From CAYZJV01 sp964478945 (lineage in GTDB: Bacteria; Spirochaetota; Spirochaetia; Sphaerochaetales; Sphaerochaetaceae), in assembly GCA_964478945.1 (NCBI GenBank), contig CAYZJV010000066.1, positions 1 to 16,194 of the forward strand: DNA of 16,194 nucleotides. The letters run 5' to 3'. The notes under the pieces were generated by a model. It made no database searches and was not told the DNA's origin. It saw only the letters and a list, made by a program, of their open reading frames with translations. Shown here piece after piece: positions 1 to 6,322 of the stretch. Both the position numbers and the translations under genes were made by a program. Numbering within the stretch: position 1 is the stretch's first letter; every line of letters begins with the position of its first letter.

Positions 1-14
1 AGGAGAGTATATTC

Positions 15-1313
15 ATGAGTATCATTGAATTTGTAGAAGCAAGAGAGATCCTCGATTCCCGGGGAAATCCCACCGTCGAAGTCGACGTGATTCTCGAAGA
101 CGGTTCCATGGGTCGTGCAGCGGTTCCCTCCGGCGCATCGACCGGTGTCCACGAAGCTGTCGAGTTGCGTGACGGCGACAAGAAGCGCTTCATGGGCAAG
201 GGTGTCCTCAAGGCAGTGGACAACGTCAACACCCTCATCGCGCCCGAGCTGGAGGGCATGGATGCTCTCGACCAGGTTGCGATCGACAAGGCCATGCTCG
301 CACTCGATGGAACCGAGAACAAGAGCAAACTCGGCGCGAATGCCATCCTTGGCGTTTCGATGGCAGTGGCGCGTGCCGCGGCCGATTATCTTGGCGTACC
401 CCTTTTCAAGTACCTCGGTGCCTACCATGCATGTGTGCTTCCCGTTCCGATGGCCAATATCCTCAATGGTGGAGCCCATTCGGACAACAAGGTCGATTTC
501 CAGGAATTCATGGTCATGCCCATTGGAGCGTCATCGCTTCGCGAAGGTGTACGGATGACCGCGGAAGTCTTCCACAACCTCAAGAGTGTGCTCAAGAAGC
601 GCGGATACAACACCTCTGTCGGTGACGAGGGTGGTTTCGCCCCCGACTTGCAGTCGAATGAAGAAGCCCTGGAAGTCATCATGGAAGCCATCAAGAATGC
701 CGGCTACACCGCCGGTCGCGACGGCGATTTCATGATCGCACTCGATCCCGCGGCCAGCGAACTTTACGATGAGAAGTCCAAGACCTACAAGCTCCGTTGG
801 ACCACCGGCGAATCATTGACCAGCAAGCAGATGGTCGAACTCTGGACCGAATGGGCCGAGAAGTATCCCATCATCTCCATCGAAGACGGCATGGCGGAGG
901 ACGACTGGGAAGGTTGGAAGATGCTCACCGATGCGATTGGAGACAAGGTCCAACTCGTCGGAGACGACCTTTTCGTCACCAATACCAAGAGACTTGAGAG
1001 GGGAATCGAAACGAAGACTGCGAACTCCATCCTTATCAAGGTGAACCAGATTGGAACCCTTACCGAGACCTTCCAAGCCATCGAGATGGCCCACAAGGCC
1101 GGTTACACGGCTGTGGTGTCCCACCGTTCCGGAGAGACCGAGGACAACTTCATCGCCGATCTCGTGGTCGCACTCCAGACCGGACAGATCAAGACCGGTT
1201 CGATGAGCCGTTCCGACAGGTTGGCAAAGTACAACCAGCTCATGAGGATCGAAGATTACTTGGGCGATACCGCTACCTACGCGGGACGCAAGGCGTTCAA
1301 GGTTCTCGACTGA
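15..1313 (+). CDS. eno: Enolase (phosphopyruvate hydratase)
   Basis: Enolase of normal length (432 residues) interconverts 2-phosphoglycerate and phosphoenolpyruvate in glycolysis and gluconeogenesis, in the cytoplasm. The N-terminal signature AREILDSRGNPTVEVDV and the SGASTG loop are present. In the C-terminal barrel the three Mg2+ ligands are visible: D244 (ALDPAAS), E290 (SIEDGM) and D317 (GDDLFVTN). The catalytic lysine is K342 (ILIKVNQIG) and the SHRSGETED loop begins at S369. The ATG at 15 follows AGGAG at 1-5, so the start is secure, although the promoter lies outside the window. A strong terminator lies 19 bases after the stop, so this is the last or only gene of its transcript. Identification is essentially certain. 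Confidence 0.98.
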   Translation: MSIIEFVEAREILDSRGNPTVEVDVILEDGSMGRAAVPSGASTGVHEAVELRDGDKKRFMGKGVLKAVDNVNTLIAPELEGMDALDQVAIDKAMLALDGTENKSKLGANAILGVSMAVARAAADYLGVPLFKYLGAYHACVLPVPMANILNGGAHSDNKVDFQEFMVMPIGASSLREGVRMTAEVFHNLKSVLKKRGYNTSVGDEGGFAPDLQSNEEALEVIMEAIKNAGYTAGRDGDFMIALDPAASELYDEKSKTYKLRWTTGESLTSKQMVELWTEWAEKYPIISIEDGMAEDDWEGWKMLTDAIGDKVQLVGDDLFVTNTKRLERGIETKTANSILIKVNQIGTLTETFQAIEMAHKAGYTAVVSHRSGETEDNFIADLVVALQTGQIKTGSMSRSDRLAKYNQLMRIEDYLGDTATYAGRKAFKVLD

Positions 1314-1332
1314 TAACAACCTTTTTCACATC

Positions 1333-1369
1333 AAGGGCTACTTGCTTCGGCGGGTAGCCTTTTATTATC
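1333..1369 (+). terminator. Rho-independent terminator of eno
   Basis: A 13-pair stem, 1333-1345 with 1350-1362, allows G-U pairs. It encloses a cTTCGg tetraloop (1345-1350), the very stable UUCG type, and its 3' side runs into TTTTATTAT. It starts 19 bases after the eno stop and before the promoter of the next gene. Confidence 0.9.
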
Positions 1370-1380
1370 TCTGATGTGTC

Positions 1381-1409
1381 TTATCCATCGAGCAATATGA
1401 TGGTAGAAT
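1381..1409 (+). promoter_or_regulatory. Likely promoter of the beta-barrel gene at 1440
   Basis: An extended -10 element, TGG followed by TAGAAT (1404-1409, five of six consensus bases), lies 30 bases before the ATG. The -35 hexamer at 17-base spacing (TTATCC, 1381-1386) is weak, which extended -10 promoters tolerate. It sits directly after the eno terminator, so the next gene is probably transcribed independently. Confidence 0.5.
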
Positions 1410-1439
1410 TATTGGGGAGGAGTTTTCGGGAGGCAGTTG

Positions 1440-2030
1440 ATGAAAAGATTGGTGATGGTGACGGTGGTACTGTGGTGCGTTTCATTCGTGTATTCAATGA
1501 ATTTTAATGTTGGATTGGGTATTGGAGGCAATCTTGCGTTTCTCTCCACCGACGGGACCTACGACATGTTGCTGTCGGAGAGAAGTCCGCGTTTGGGACT
1601 TTCCGTAGGCGTGTATTGCGAATACGAATTCATGATAAAGGAAAATGCTTTGGGATTGTCGGTGCAACCGGGAGTCTTCTATTCCATGAAAGGATTCCGT
1701 GTGGATGACCTTCAGGTCAACCTCGACTACCTTGAAATTCCGGTGCTGCTCAAAGCCCGACTGGCTCTCGACCAATCGATCGAGCCGTATGTACTCACTG
1801 GTCCTGTGTTGTCTCTCAATATGGTGCGTGAAAGTCAAATCGGAAGTTACTCCGTAAGCTCGGACGACAAGAGGATGGACATGGGGCTCATATTTGGCGT
1901 CGGAGCCGATCTCAATGCGAACCTATCCTTCGACATCAGGGCGAACTTCGGCCTGGTGAATGTCATCGAAAGTGATGTCAGGAACCAGAACCATTCGGTC
2001 GCACTCCTGGCAAGCTATGATTTCATGTAG
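1440..2030 (+). CDS. Small secreted outer-membrane beta-barrel-type protein
   Basis: A 196-residue protein with an N-terminal signal peptide: two basic residues, then the hydrophobic run LVMVTVVLWCVSF, with likely cleavage near residue 19 (VYS/MNF). The mature part has short alternating strands with Gly and aromatic residues (GLSVGVYCEYEF, LGLSVQPGVFYSMKGF, LEIPVLLKARL, MGLIFGVGADL), and the chain ends in the aromatic-hydrophobic strand VALLASYDFM. This is the pattern of eight-stranded barrels of the PorT/OMP_b-brl_2 type, which reside in the outer membrane. No specific function can be given. The ATG at 1440 is preferred over a TTG at 1437 because GGGAGG (1428-1433) stands 6 bases from it. 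It is monocistronic and convergent with the next gene. Confidence 0.75.
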   Translation: MKRLVMVTVVLWCVSFVYSMNFNVGLGIGGNLAFLSTDGTYDMLLSERSPRLGLSVGVYCEYEFMIKENALGLSVQPGVFYSMKGFRVDDLQVNLDYLEIPVLLKARLALDQSIEPYVLTGPVLSLNMVRESQIGSYSVSSDDKRMDMGLIFGVGADLNANLSFDIRANFGLVNVIESDVRNQNHSVALLASYDFM

Positions 2031-2102
2031 CGCAGATACCCCGTATTCCAACATCGTGGTATTCCTGTGTCGGTGACTGTCAAAAGGGAAGAACCCGGAT
2101 TG

Positions 2103-2870
2103 TCATTCCAATTCCCCGGGAAGGAATTCCGCCCGTTCGAGCAGTCGTTTGAAACGGTGAATGAATCGCGCAGCAGGGGCCCCATCTATGATGTCGTGGT
2201 CGAAACTCACCGTAATACAAAGGTATTCATGATCGGAGCGTTTGACGAGACTACCAATCGCGATATTCACCGTATGGGTACAGATGGGCATGGCCCATCC
2301 CGCTCCGGTGCCGAACATTCCCACCGATGTCACCATGACCGTACCGAAGCTTCGTCTCACTATGGTAGGCATTCTACCCACCAATCTGAAGCACATCCTA
2401 CCCAATAGTCGGGGAAGCCAGCGATAGAGGCGCATGGCAACAACAGTATGCCGATTTCCCACAGGAAGTCTCTTCAATTGTTCGATTTCCCGATCGATTT
2501 CCACAACAGTCTTTTTGTTCGCCATCCGAATGATGGAGGGAACCACTTCTGAGGTATGCTCCACATGCCTCTCTATGGGTACACTCACATCCACATCACG
2601 AAAGAGAACCAACTGGTTGAACAGATTCCTATAGGCATGGTATTGGGGTTCCTGCGCCACCACCTGCGCACAACAGTGGACCACAGATCCGGTAAGGGAA
2701 GGGACAGGCGCACCCGAGGTACGCAGCAGACGAATCTTCTTGCGCAACCGCGTGATATCCACCTCAACCAAACCATGTATCATATGTTTGCCACTGGCAA
2801 CCGTTAGCAGGTCCACGGTAGCTTTTCTTTGAGGTGGATAGGGAATTTTTACATATCCGTTTTCTTCCAT
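2103..2870 (-). CDS. Stand-alone 2-oxoacid dehydrogenase acyltransferase (E2) catalytic-domain protein
   Basis: About 255 residues with the CAT/E2 acyltransferase fold (2-oxoacid_dh family). The signature is the C-terminal VSFDHDIIDGAPAARF, holding the catalytic HxxxDG (H225, D229, G230 from the chosen start). Upstream are PSIIRMANKKTVVEI and the VTSVGMFGTGAGWAMP strand typical of stand-alone members. There is no lipoyl domain, no E1/E3-binding domain, and no E1 or E3 gene nearby, so it is probably not part of a pyruvate dehydrogenase complex; its acyl donor and acceptor are unknown. The start is uncertain. The frame is open to an ATG at 2930, but the family-like part begins near residue 28 of that longer form. 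The ATG at 2870 was chosen for this reason; none of the candidate starts has a good ribosome binding site. Confidence 0.8.
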   Translation of the reverse strand: MEENGYVKIPYPPQRKATVDLLTVASGKHMIHGLVEVDITRLRKKIRLLRTSGAPVPSLTGSVVHCCAQVVAQEPQYHAYRNLFNQLVLFRDVDVSVPIERHVEHTSEVVPSIIRMANKKTVVEIDREIEQLKRLPVGNRHTVVAMRLYRWLPRLLGRMCFRLVGRMPTIVRRSFGTVMVTSVGMFGTGAGWAMPICTHTVNIAIGSLVKRSDHEYLCITVSFDHDIIDGAPAARFIHRFKRLLERAEFLPGELE

Positions 2871-2968
2871 CTGTCTGTGCAATGGTACCATGATTGTGAA
2901 CAACGAAGCAAATCCAATACATTTTGGCATTCCAGATGACTGTAATCATTGATTTTAGCGCTTCAATA

Positions 2969-2989
2969 AAGTATTTATTTATAATACTT
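2969..2989. repeat. AT-rich palindrome in the divergent gap
   Basis: AAGTATT (2969-2975) and AATACTT (2983-2989) form a perfect 7-base inverted repeat around a 7-base AT spacer, within the AT-rich gap (2931-3118) between the acyltransferase gene and the forward outer-membrane gene. It lies about 45 bases upstream of the forward -35 box and could be an operator for either gene. Palindromes also arise by chance in such AT-rich DNA, so this is a weak call. Confidence 0.3.
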
Positions 2990-3032
2990 ATTATTTTTAG
3001 TCGTATATCAGTGATAAATTTGTACTTTTTGC

Positions 3033-3061
3033 TTGAGTGTATGGGCTTCTGGAATTAGAAT
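3033..3061 (+). promoter_or_regulatory. Sigma-70-type promoter for the outer-membrane gene at 3119
   Basis: TTGAGT (3033-3038) and TAGAAT (3056-3061) are separated by exactly 17 bases, matching four of six and five of six consensus bases. Transcription would begin near 3068, giving a leader of about 50 bases. Confidence 0.6.
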
Positions 3062-3118
3062 CTACGATAAGGCCGACAAGCTTCGTTCGCACCACTTTTA
3101 GATGATAGGCGGCAGCCC

Positions 3119-4207
3119 ATGTACCTCAAAAGGTTCCTATTACTTCTATTCGGATTTCTTACACTTCACCTTTCGCCTCTCCCCTCTTCGGTAAAACCTC
3201 TGCTCGAATTTCAATTGAGTCCCGAACATCCCTTGCATATTCCCTACATGGCCGATCCCTTCAACACCGACTTCGCCTTGAATGTCCTCTTCTTGGAATC
3301 CGAAGAATCTCGTCCGGCGTATCTCTACAAGGTGCAGGGTGAAGGAGAAGCCCTTATCTATGAAGGGTATGATATCGATCAATACTATTGTAAGGGGACG
3401 ACCCTCATCCAGATGCGGACAGGAACTGTGATACCCGTTGGAAGATTGACATTTAATGGCGGTGGCTTCTTCCCTTCACTCTCCGTGGAGGGAGTCTTCA
3501 AGGGAGGATTCCGTTCAATATTCTTCGCCTACAGTGGAACAGACCTGCTGGGTCTCGATGGTACCTATTTCTATGGCTTGAATGCGAAGTTGGGCGAATT
3601 CCTCACTTTCTCATACGGTCGCAAACACCACTCGGCCCATGTTGGAGATGAAATACTATTGAGGGTTGAGGATAATGTGGCACATGAAGGATCCTTGTTC
3701 GATAATGCCCTCATCGATTATGTTCGCCAGGACCCAATCACCTATGCAATTTCGCTCAATCCCTTACCTCACCTTCGACTCTATGGAGAACTGAGAGTGG
3801 GAGATACGGGAAGGATCCTCAAGCCAAGACTTGCCACCGAAAGCGCCTTGGAGGATGGCTACAGGGGAAGGGAACTTCAGATTGGAGTTGAGGTGAGCAC
3901 TCCGGTCAAGCTGCTTGGTGATTTTACCCTCGCCTTGGACTTGGTTCTGCATGAATCGGGAAAATTCATCCCACTGGGAAGTGGGGAGGAGAAAAACGGT
4001 GAGTACCAGCGATATATGTTCGTTTATGATGAAGCAGCGCCATGGGAATATGAATTCAACATCCTGCTTTCCCAATCCTTGACTCCCGGTGACCACGGAA
4101 TGCAAGCCAGATTACAAGTGGTGTACCACAAGGGAAGATTTCCACTGTTCGCATTTCATATGAGCAAGGGTTCATATATTGCCGTGGGTGCATCCTTCAG
4201 CTATTGA
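3119..4207 (+). CDS. Outer-membrane-type protein, DUF1207-like
   Basis: A 362-residue protein with a signal peptide: YLKR followed by the hydrophobic run FLLLLFGFLTLHL, with cleavage expected in the low 20s. After about residue 100 it is rich in amphipathic strands (VEGVFKGGFRSIFFAYSG, YFYGLNAKLGEFLTFSYG, LRLYGELRVGD, FTLALDLVLHESGKF) and ends in an aromatic terminal strand, YIAVGASFSY, as beta-barrels do. The segment HHSAHVGDE resembles the H-S-S-H-L-G-D-E signature recalled for DUF1207 proteins. Membership is a recollection, not a search result, and the function is unknown. The ATG at 3119 follows an imperfect AGGCGG at 3107-3112. Its last 11 bases overlap the end of the convergent recX gene, and no terminator is visible between them. 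Confidence 0.65.
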   Translation: MYLKRFLLLLFGFLTLHLSPLPSSVKPLLEFQLSPEHPLHIPYMADPFNTDFALNVLFLESEESRPAYLYKVQGEGEALIYEGYDIDQYYCKGTTLIQMRTGTVIPVGRLTFNGGGFFPSLSVEGVFKGGFRSIFFAYSGTDLLGLDGTYFYGLNAKLGEFLTFSYGRKHHSAHVGDEILLRVEDNVAHEGSLFDNALIDYVRQDPITYAISLNPLPHLRLYGELRVGDTGRILKPRLATESALEDGYRGRELQIGVEVSTPVKLLGDFTLALDLVLHESGKFIPLGSGEEKNGEYQRYMFVYDEAAPWEYEFNILLSQSLTPGDHGMQARLQVVYHKGRFPLFAFHMSKGSYIAVGASFSY

Positions 4208-4808
4208 AATGGTCTTCCAGGAATATGGATATCTCGGAGTGTGAGAATCCTTTCTTGAACAGATCGGTACGCAACCTATCCCTATCATCGGGGTATCTGC
4301 AGATGATCTTCGATGCAGCCCGGGATATGGCATCTTGGGCCGCCTCAAAATCAGAAAACCAGGTGTCGACCACCTGCTCGGCAAGAGACCTATCCACACC
4401 CCGCTGCATCAACCGCATGGTGAGAAGATTTCTCCCTTCCGGATTCCTTCTTTGACGGGAATCGACGTACTGTGTAGCGAATCTTCGGTCGCTGAGCAGA
4501 TGTTCGGCTTCCAGTCTATCAAGTTGCTCTCCGATGACATCGGGAGGAAAGTCCTTCTGGCGCAACTTCAATTCCAGCTCCTTGCGACCATGTTCACGTC
4601 TTGCGAGGGCATCCATGGCCTTGAGACGGCAACGGGAACCAAGCATCTTCATGCGCAAGGTGTCGAATTCAATTTCATCAAGTTCCTGTCCTTCGTGTAT
4701 TCCCAATTGTGCGGCTTGGGTGAAGGAGATGAAAAAAGAGGAGCCCTCTTCAGGAACGGCAAAGTAGCCGTCCTTCGATGCTCCCCTTCGTATGGTGGCG
4801 TACGCCAT
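4197..4808 (-). CDS. recX: RecX family regulatory protein
   Basis: A 203-residue RecX-like protein. RecX binds RecA-DNA filaments and caps or inhibits them, limiting recombination and SOS induction. The C-terminal two thirds are the helical RecX repeats: ALARREHGRKELELKLRQKDFPPDVIGEQLDRLEAEHLLSD-type helices from about residue 66, then RRFATQYVDSR, then LLTMRLMQRGVDRSLAEQVV, ending FKKGFSHSEISIFLEDHF. The N-terminal 60 residues form a small beta-rich extension. The ATG at 4808 has GGGAGG at 4816-4821, 7 bases away. It lies 18 bases after rpsI, so it is almost certainly cotranscribed with rplM and rpsI, an uncommon partner set for a RecA regulator. The tail overlaps the facing gene by 11 bases. 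Confidence 0.88.
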   Translation of the reverse strand: MAYATIRRGASKDGYFAVPEEGSSFFISFTQAAQLGIHEGQELDEIEFDTLRMKMLGSRCRLKAMDALARREHGRKELELKLRQKDFPPDVIGEQLDRLEAEHLLSDRRFATQYVDSRQRRNPEGRNLLTMRLMQRGVDRSLAEQVVDTWFSDFEAAQDAISRAASKIICRYPDDRDRLRTDLFKKGFSHSEISIFLEDHFNS

Positions 4809-4826
4809 CCAAAAACCTCCCAGCGT

Positions 4827-5243
4827 TTAGCGCTTGGAGAACTGGAACTTCCGACGTGCTCCGGGTTGACCGAACTTCTTACGCTCAACCATGCGGCTGT
4901 CACGGGTCATGAACCCGTTGGAATGCAACACGGGGCGGTTCGCTTCATCGTGTTCGACAAGGGCACGTGCGATACCATGGCGACATGCACCGGCCTGACC
5001 GCTGGGACCGCCACCGGTCACGTTGATGACCAAGTCGAACTTGTTGGTGTTCTCGGTCACCGCCAGTGGCTGATTCACCATGTAGACATGCAGGGGGTTA
5101 CCGAAATACTCTTCGACCTTCCTGCCGTTGATTGTGATATTCCCCTCGCCTTCGCGAAGATAGACACGGGCCACGGCGGTCTTGCGACGACCGGTTCCCA
5201 ATCCGAGATTCACTTGTTGTTTTTCGCTTTTCTTTGTTGCCAC
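4827..5243 (-). CDS. rpsI: 30S ribosomal protein S9
   Basis: Ribosomal protein S9 (138 residues) sits in the head of the small subunit; its C-terminal tail reaches the P-site tRNA anticodon loop. Visible hallmarks are GTGRRKTAVARVYL (residues 16-29), the GGGPSGQAGACRHGIARAL core, DSRMVERKKFGQPGARR, and the conserved terminal QFSKR. The start codon is GTG at 5243, with TAGGAG at 5251-5256 placed 7 bases upstream, so translation start is clear despite the non-ATG codon. The gap to rplM is 15 bases, the usual rplM-rpsI pair, and recX follows 18 bases downstream. Confidence 0.98.
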   Translation of the reverse strand: MATKKSEKQQVNLGLGTGRRKTAVARVYLREGEGNITINGRKVEEYFGNPLHVYMVNQPLAVTENTNKFDLVINVTGGGPSGQAGACRHGIARALVEHDEANRPVLHSNGFMTRDSRMVERKKFGQPGARRKFQFSKR

Positions 5244-5258
5244 GTTACTGCTCCTACC

Positions 5259-5687
5259 TTAGATTTCCACCGAAATGGGTTGCTGTGCCGCATGCGGATG
5301 GGTTTCTCCCGCATACACTTTCATATTGGTGAACAGCTTGTACCCCAACGGACCCTTGGGAAGCATACCTTTTACAGCGTGCTCCATCGGGAAGGTCGGC
5401 TTGCGGACCACCATGTCGGCATACGACTCGGTCGTCAAACCACCGGGATAGTTGGAGTGGCGATAGTACTTCTTGTCCTGATACTTGTTTCCGGACAGCG
5501 CGGCCTTCGCGGCATTGATGATGATCACATAATCGCCCATATCCTGGTGTGGGACATATTCAGGCTTGTTCTTTCCACGAAGAATACGAGCGGCGACAAC
5601 CGCCACACGACCCAATTCCTTTCCTTCAGCATCGATCAGATACCATTTCTTCTCAATCGTTGCCGGTTTTACAAAAATAGTCTTCAT
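5259..5687 (-). CDS. rplM: 50S ribosomal protein L13
   Basis: L13 (142 residues, standard length) is an early-assembling protein of the large subunit. Recognisable segments are KWYLIDAEGKELGRVAVVAA near the N terminus, LRGKNKPEYVPHQDMGDYVIIINA, KKYYRHSNYPGGL, and the MEHAVKGMLPKGPLGY motif followed by LFTNMKVYAGETHPHAAQQP at the C terminus. It is the first gene of the rplM-rpsI-recX operon. The ATG at 5687 has only a modest TAGGG (5696-5700) 8 bases away, but it gives the standard length. A consensus TTGACA lies about 90 bases upstream, leaving a leader of roughly 60 bases. Confidence 0.98.
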   Translation of the reverse strand: MKTIFVKPATIEKKWYLIDAEGKELGRVAVVAARILRGKNKPEYVPHQDMGDYVIIINAAKAALSGNKYQDKKYYRHSNYPGGLTTESYADMVVRKPTFPMEHAVKGMLPKGPLGYKLFTNMKVYAGETHPHAAQQPISVEI

Positions 5688-5751
5688 CTACATAACCCTA
5701 TGTTCAAGGAGAGCCTTCTCCCCTCGCGTAATTTTCCGCAATCAGCGGTGT

Positions 5752-5781
5752 ATCGTTACACATTTTCCCAATGTATGTCAA
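5752..5781 (-). promoter_or_regulatory. Candidate promoter of rplM-rpsI-recX
   Basis: On the reverse strand a perfect -35 TTGACA (5781-5776) stands upstream of rplM. The best -10 at 17-18 bases is poor (TAACGA or AACGAT, 5758-5752). The -35 box is half of a perfect 6-base inverted repeat, ATGTAT (5771-5776) and ATACAT (5781-5786). Placement is right for an operon promoter, but the -10 is unconvincing. Confidence 0.45.
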
Positions 5782-5796
5782 TACATGGTGATAACT

Positions 5797-6255
5797 TCAC
5801 CCTCTTCCGAGATATTGCACGATGGAGTCCATCGCATCATTTTCCGAAAGCGTCGTTGCCTCGACCTCTACCCTACACGACGTGCCACCAACGGTGAAAC
5901 CCTATCGGAATGGATTCTTGATCGACAGCACCTGCAGGTCCCACTCTCGACACCGTATGGACTGAATTCCCTGGGAAAGGAAGGATTGGGATGAGGACCT
6001 CGGCATTGACCTCAACATCCACGGTGTATGGAGTGCAACTTTGCAGCTGCATTTCAAGGTGCACAAGTCGTATGCACGACATGCACCTTGGCAACGGCTG
6101 TTCCACTATCGTAAGGGTCCTCTTGGATGGGCCGAGAAGATTCCTGCTGAAAAACCTCGAGCAAAAGGCTTTCCATCGCACTCGATTCCTCTTTTGACCC
6201 ATGACCGGAAAGACCCTGCCATGATTCTGATAAAAAACGAAAAGAGATCATCCAT
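5797..6255 (-). pseudogene. Possible decayed or frameshifted small gene between uvrD and rplM
   Basis: No single frame fills this stretch, but protein-like pieces follow one another in different reverse-strand frames. An ATG at 6255 opens MDDLFSFFIRIM ending in SWVKRG. A neighbouring frame continues SSAMESLLL and ends in AVAKVHVVHTTC before a stop at 6054. A third frame has YTVDVEVNAEVLIPILPFPG and stops at 5873. The original frame type resumes with REWDLQVLSIKNPF, is broken by one stop, then reads RVEVEATTLSENDAMDSI and ends at 5797, just before the rplM -35 box. A promoter sits at the upstream end. The pieces look like a short, beta-rich, perhaps exported protein. KRG followed by SSAME resembles a prepilin-type cleavage site, which is speculation. 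Alternatives are assembly indels or chance open frames in noncoding DNA. Confidence 0.3.
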
Positions 6256-6286
6256 ACCCGCTTTGGACACGGACGACAAGAGGCAT

Positions 6287-6314
6287 ACTATATGGAGTGG
6301 GGATGGTTTGTCTA
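6287..6314 (-). promoter_or_regulatory. Candidate promoter downstream of uvrD
   Basis: On the reverse strand TAGACA (6314-6309) and TATAGT (6292-6287) are 16 bases apart, each five of six consensus bases. The pair begins 8 bases after the uvrD stop and would drive the presumed remnant at 6255-5797 and possibly read on into rplM. Confidence 0.45.
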
Positions 6315-6322
6315 CCCTTGAT

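Noticed and set aside
2036..2062. Imperfect hairpin and repeated GTATTCC after the small beta-barrel gene
   Set aside because: The stem has a mismatch and no U tract follows on either strand, so it does not support a terminator call.
4335..5897. A 520-codon open frame on the forward strand
   Set aside because: It is exactly antisense to recX, rpsI and rplM, which are certain genes; the translation is low in normal protein character and it has no ribosome site.
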